From Marsupella aquatica (Eukaryota; Marchantiophyta): 64,000 bases of DNA. The notes beneath the pieces are model-generated. The model saw nothing but the letters and a program-made list of their open reading frames with translations. It was not told where the DNA came from and did not search any database. Every line of letters begins with the position of its first letter. Position 1 is the first letter of the stretch. This document shows, piece by piece, positions 58,501 to 64,000 of this stretch. A program made the translations under genes and the position numbers. The DNA lies in the NCBI GenBank assembly GCA_973895155.1, contig OZ316897.1, positions 23,560,001 to 23,624,000 on the forward strand, written 5' to 3'.

Positions 58501-61500
58501 ACCCTCACCCTCAACCCCCATGGAACCCCTCCCCCTCCCTCACCCCCTGCTCGTTACACCCCCAATGCTACAGTAGGGTTGCACACGCCCCCATGTGCAC
58601 GCACCCCCAAAACTGGGGGCCACCCTCACCCTCAACCCCCATGGAACCCCTCCCCCTCCCTCACCCCCAGCTCGTTACACCCCCAATGCTCAATTAGGGT
58701 TGCACACGCCCCCATGTGCACGCACCCCCAAAACTGGGGGCCACCCTCACCCTCAACCCCCATGGAACCCCTCCCCCACCCTCACCCCCAGCTCGTTACA
58801 CCCCCAATGCTCAATTAGGGTTGCACACGCCCCCATGTGCACGCACCCCCAAAACTGGGGGCCATCCTCACCCTCAACCCCCATGGAACCCCTCCCCCAC
58901 CCTCACCCCCAGCTCGTTACACCCCCAATGCTCAATTAGGGTTGCACACGCCCCCATGTGCACGCACCCCCAAAACTGGGGGCCACCCTCACCCTCAACC
59001 CCCATGGAACCCCTCCCCCACCCTCACCCCCAGCTCGTTACACCCCCAATGCTACAGTAGGGTTGCACACGCCCCCATGTGCACGCACCCCCAAAACTGG
59101 GGGCCATCCTCACCCTCAACCCCCATGGAACCCCTCCCCCACCCTCACCCCCAGCTCGTTACACCCCCAATGCTCAATTAGGGTTGCACAGGCCCCCATG
59201 TGCACGCACCCCCAAAACTGGGGGCCACCCTCACCCTCAACCCCCATGGAACCCCTCCCCCACCCTCACCCCCAGCTCGTTACACCCCCAAAAGCTACAG
59301 TAGGGTGGCACTCGCCCCCTGGTACACGCACCCCGAAAATTGCGGGGTACCCCCACCCCTAGCCCCTCCAAAATGCGCACACAACAAACTGGGGGTCAAA
59401 CTCACCCCCAATATTCAATAATCATACCAGTACTTAAAAAACTGGTATGCCACATGTGAAAACTGGGGATGACACTGTAAACCCTAAACCATAAACCCTA
59501 AACCCTAAACGCTAACCCTTTTTTTTCTTTTTGCTATACTTGTCAAAAAAACGTGCTAGGCGAGCACGTAACGTTCCAAAACGTGCTATTTGCGCAAATC
59601 CACCAAAATGAAACGTTTTACCAATACTTTAAAAAAGTCAAAATTACATAAAAAGCCAACTACTCGTACCCCTAGTTGTGATCACCTCGTCGCGATAGGA
59701 GCGTGGACTCACTCCTAGTATGCATACATTGGGGGTGATTCACCCCCAATCTTGACCATCCTCACCCCCAATGCACGCACCCCCAAAACTGGGGGCCACC
59801 CTCACCCTCAACCCCCATGGAACCCCTCCCCCACCCTCACCCCCAGCTCGTTACACCCCCAATGCTACATTAGGGTTGCACACGCCCCCATGTGCACGCA
59901 CCCCCAAAATTGGGGGCCACCCTCACCCTCAACCCCCATGGAACCCCTCCCCCTCCCTCACCCCCAGCTCGTTACACCCCCAATGCTCAATTAGGGTTGC
60001 ACACGCCCCCATGTGCACGCACCCCCAAAACTGGGGGCCACCCTCACCCTCAACCCCCATGGAACCCCTCCCCCTCCCTCACCCCCTGCTCGTTACACCC
60101 CCAATGCTACAGTAGGGTTGCACACGCCCCCATGTGCACGCACCCCCAAAACTGGGGGCCACCCTCACCCTCAACCCCCATGGAACCCCTCCCCCACCCT
60201 CACCCCCAGCTCGTTACACCCCCAATGCTCAATTAGGGTTGCACAGGCCCCCATGTGCACGCACCCCCAAAACTGGGGGCCACCCTCACCCTCAACCCCC
60301 ATGGAACCCCTCCCCCACCCTCACCCCCAGCTCGTTACACCCCCAAAAGCTACAGTAGGGTGGCACTCGCCCCCTGGTACACGCACCCCGAAAATTGCGG
60401 GGTACCCCCACCCCTAGCCCCTCCAAAATGCGCACACAACAAACTGGGGGTCAAACTCACCCCCAATATTCAATAATCATACCAGTACTTAAAAAACTGG
60501 TATGCCACATGTGAAAACTGGGGATGACACTGTAAACCCTAAACCATAAACCCTAAACCCTAAACGCTAACCCTTTTTTTTCTTTTTGCTATACTTGTCA
60601 AAAAAACGTGCTAGGCGAGCACGTAACGTTCCAAAACGTGCTATTTGCGCAAATCCACCAAAATGAAACGTTTTACCAATACTTTAAAAAAGTCAAAATT
60701 ACATAAAAAGCCAACTACTCGTACCCCTAGTTGTGATCACCTCGTCGCGATAGGAGCGTGGACTCACTCCTAGTATGCATACATTGGGGGTGATTCACCC
60801 CCAATCTTGACCATCCTCACCCCCAATGCACGCACCCCCAAAACTGGGGGCCACCCTCACCCTCAACCCCCATGGAACCCCTCCCCCACCCTCACCCCCA
60901 GCTCGTTACACCCCCAATGCTACATTAGGGTTGCACAGGCCCCCATGTGCACGCACCCCCAAAACTGGGGGCCATCCTCACCCTCAACCCCCATGGAACC
61001 CCTCCCCCACCCTCACCCCCAGCTCGTTACACCCCCAATGCTCAATTAGGGTTGCACACGCCCCCATGTGCACGCACCCCCAAAACTGGGGGCCACCCTC
61101 ACCCTCAACCCCCATGGAACCCCTCCCCCACCCTCACCCCCAGCTCGTTACACCCCCAATGCTCAATTAGGGTTGCACACGCCCCCATGTGCACGCACCC
61201 CCAAAACTGGGGGCCATCCTCACCCTCAACCCCCATGGAACCCCTCCCCCACCCTCACCCCCAGCTCGTTACACCCCCAATGCTCAATTAGGGTTGCACA
61301 CGCCCCCATGTGCACGCACCCCCAAAACTGGGGGCCACCCTCACCCTCAACCCCCATGGAACCCCTCCCCCACCCTCACCCCCAGCTCGTTACACCCCCA
61401 ATGCTACAGTAGGGTTGCACACGCCCCCATGTGCACGCACCCCCAAAATTGGGGGCCACCCTCACCCTCAACCCCCATGGAACCCCTCCCCCTCCCTCAC

Positions 61501-64000
61501 CCCCAGCTCGTTACACCCCCAATGCTCAATTAGGGTTGCACACGCCCCCATGTGCACGCACCCCCAAAACTGGGGGCCACCCTCACCCTCAACCCCCATG
61601 GAACCCCTCCCCCTCCCTCACCCCCTGCTCGTTACACCCCCAATGCTACAGTAGGGTTGCACACGCCCCCATGTGCACGCACCCCCAAAACTGGGGGCCA
61701 CCCTCACCCTCAACCCCCATGGAACCCCTCCCCCTCCCTCACCCCCAGCTCGTTACACCCCCAATGCTCAATTAGGGTTGCACACGCCCCCATGTGCACG
61801 CACCCCCAAAACTGGGGGCCACCCTCACCCTCAACCCCCATGGAACCCCTCCCCCACCCTCACCCCCAGCTCGTTACACCCCCAATGCTCAATTAGGGTT
61901 GCACACGCCCCCATGTGCACGCACCCCCAAAACTGGGGGCCATCCTCACCCTCAACCCCCATGGAACCCCTCCCCCACCCTCACCCCCAGCTCGTTACAC
62001 CCCCAATGCTCAATTAGGGTTGCACACGCCCCCATGTGCACGCACCCCCAAAACTGGGGGCCACCCTCACCCTCAACCCCCATGGAACCCCTCCCCCACC
62101 CTCACCCCCAGCTCGTTACACCCCCAATGCTACAGTAGGGTTGCACACGCCCCCATGTGCACGCACCCCCAAAACTGGGGGCCACCCTCACCCTCAACCC
62201 CCATGGAACCCCTCCCCCACCCTCACCCCCAGCTCGTTACACCCCCAATGCTCAATTAGGGTTGCACAGGCCCCCATGTGCACGCACCCCCAAAACTGGG
62301 GGCCACCCTCACCCTCAACCCCCATGGAACCCCTCCCCCACCCTCACCCCCAGCTCGTTACACCCCCAAAAGCTACAGTAGGGTGGCACTCGCCCCCTGG
62401 TACACGCACCCCGAAAATTGCGGGGTACCCCCACCCCTAGCCCCTCCAAAATGCGCACACAACAAACTGGGGGTCAAACTCACCCCCAATATTCAATAAT
62501 CATACCAGTACTTAAAAAACTGGTATGCCACATGTGAAAACTGGGGATGACACTGTAAACCCTAAACCATAAACCCTAAACCCTAAACGCTAACCCTTTT
62601 TTTTCTTTTTGCTATACTTGTCAAAAAAACGTGCTAGGCGAGCACGTAACGTTCCAAAACGTGCTATTTGCGCAAATCCACCAAAATGAAACGTTTTACC
62701 AATACTTTAAAAAAGTCAAAATTACATAAAAAGCCAACTACTCGTACCCCTAGTTGTGATCACCTCGTCGCGATAGGAGCGTGGACTCACTCCTAGTATG
62801 CATACATTGGGGGTGATTCACCCCCAATCTTGACCATCCTCACCCCCAATGCACGCACCCCCAAAACTGGGGGCCACCCTCACCCTCAACCCCCATGGAA
62901 CCCCTCCCCCACCCTCACCCCCAGCTCGTTACACCCCCAATGCTACATTAGGGTTGCACAGGCCCCCATGTGCACGCACCCCCAAAACTGGGGGCCATCC
63001 TCACCCTCAACCCCCATGGAACCCCTCCCCCACCCTCACCCCCAGCTCGTTACACCCCCAATGCTCAATTAGGGTTGCACACGCCCCCATGTGCACGCAC
63101 CCCCAAAACTGGGGGCCACCCTCACCCTCAACCCCCATGGAACCCCTCCCCCACCCTCACCCCCAGCTCGTTACACCCCCAATGCTCAATTAGGGTTGCA
63201 CACGCCCCCATGTGCACGCACCCCCAAAACTGGGGGCCATCCTCACCCTCAACCCCCATGGAACCCCTCCCCCACCCTCACCCCCAGCTCGTTACACCCC
63301 CAATGCTCAATTAGGGTTGCACACGCCCCCATGTGCACGCACCCCCAAAACTGGGGGCCACCCTCACCCTCAACCCCCATGGAACCCCTCCCCCACCCTC
63401 ACCCCCAGCTCGTTACACCCCCAATGCTACAGTAGGGTTGCACACGCCCCCATGTGCACGCACCCCCAAAATTGGGGGCCACCCTCACCCTCAACCCCCA
63501 TGGAACCCCTCCCCCTCCCTCACCCCCAGCTCGTTACACCCCCAATGCTCAATTAGGGTTGCACACGCCCCCATGTGCACGCACCCCCAAAACTGGGGGC
63601 CACCCTCACCCTCAACCCCCATGGAACCCCTCCCCCTCCCTCACCCCCTGCTCGTTACACCCCCAATGCTACAGTAGGGTTGCACACGCCCCCATGTGCA
63701 CGCACCCCCAAAACTGGGGGCCACCCTCACCCTCAACCCCCATGGAACCCCTCCCCCTCCCTCACCCCCAGCTCGTTACACCCCCAATGCTCAATTAGGG
63801 TTGCACACGCCCCCATGTGCACGCACCCCCAAAACTGGGGGCCACCCTCACCCTCAACCCCCATGGAACCCCTCCCCCACCCTCACCCCCAGCTCGTTAC
63901 ACCCCCAATGCTCAATTAGGGTTGCACACGCCCCCATGTGCACGCACCCCCAAAACTGGGGGCCATCCTCACCCTCAACCCCCATGGAACCCCTCCCCCA
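46518..64000 (-). repeat. Higher-order satellite, 121-bp monomer, right array (inverted; C-rich on + strand)
   Basis: The same monomer and spacer as the left array, reverse-complemented. Block landmarks are at 47271, 48325, 50344, 51399, 52454, 53509, 54564, 55619, 56674, 57729, 59752, 60807 and 62830. Lengths are 1054, 2019, then seven of 1055, 2023, 1055, 2023 and an unfinished block, i.e. 5 or 13 monomers per block. The 5-monomer block with CCTCCCTCACCCCCTGCTCG alternates with other block types, giving superperiods of 2110 bp (50344-56673) and 3078 bp (56674-62829). Indels are confined to 46518-50343. The array continues past the window end. Confidence 0.95.

Noticed and set aside
35327-64000. 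Hundreds of overlapping 73-234-aa Pro/His-rich open frames in the satellite
   Set aside because: The 121-bp monomer is not a multiple of three, so the same peptide reappears in rotating frames. Frames exist because the repeat lacks certain stops. No start context, domain or splice logic supports coding.
33450-64000. CRISPR-like array (regular repeats with spacers)
   Set aside because: The nuclear plant context, 121-bp monomers without unique spacers and no cas genes exclude it.

Overview
The window is nuclear DNA of a land plant. The evidence is telomere-type TTTAGGG repeats, a CACTA (En/Spm) transposon with TNPD- and TNPA-type genes, plant-type Copia and Ty3 fragments, an EDM2-like PHD-finger exon with its closest recalled relatives in plants, and exon/intron structure with GT..AG borders. 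The nested, decayed mobile DNA suggests a large, repeat-rich genome; the species cannot be told from the sequence. No ordinary host gene, tRNA, rRNA or CRISPR array was seen.

Region 1 (1-21103) is the 5' part of one very large CACTA element on the minus strand. It ends at 21103 with a canonical terminal inverted repeat, which is followed inward by about 4.5 kb of subterminal AATGAC/GTCATT repeats, some organised as 578-bp and 83-bp tandem arrays. Inside are an open EDM2-like tandem PHD reading frame (12674-13288), a decayed TNP2-type transposase gene (8129-12089) and a TNPA-type accessory gene (exons from about 8030 down to 170). An exon of the latter is split by a 4.69-kb insertion (2994-7683, 5-bp duplication ATGTG) carrying an intact 1217-aa plant-mobile-domain-like/coiled-coil protein.

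Region 2 (21104-35217) is a mosaic of nested retroelements. It holds a plus-strand Copia reverse transcriptase fragment interrupted by the CACTA end, a 5'-truncated minus-strand Copia element with its 3' LTR, and a Ty3-type gag. The gag is interrupted by a second 4.0-kb relative of the 2994-7683 insertion (25417-29417, duplication GATAT). A third, partial relative follows at about 31708-32750. The three relatives share covarying hairpins in their 3' tails. Both full copies start TG, end CA, have 5-bp duplications and show no internal LTR pair, so they are either giant protein-coding solo LTRs or an undescribed element class. This is the best candidate for something new.

Region 3 (35218-64000) is a G/C-skewed satellite of 121-bp monomers. 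Runs of 5, 12, 13 or 20 monomers are separated by a conserved ~450-bp spacer rich in inverted repeats and carrying degenerate telomere repeats. Block lengths differ by exact multiples of 121. The array flips orientation at a 200-N gap (46318-46517), and homopolymer-type indels cluster just right of the gap, so the flip may be a scaffolding join.

Almost everything is transposon or satellite. Functional interest lies in what the transposons carry: a chromatin-reader module inside a CACTA element, and a family of coiled-coil PMD proteins carried by compact TG..CA elements.
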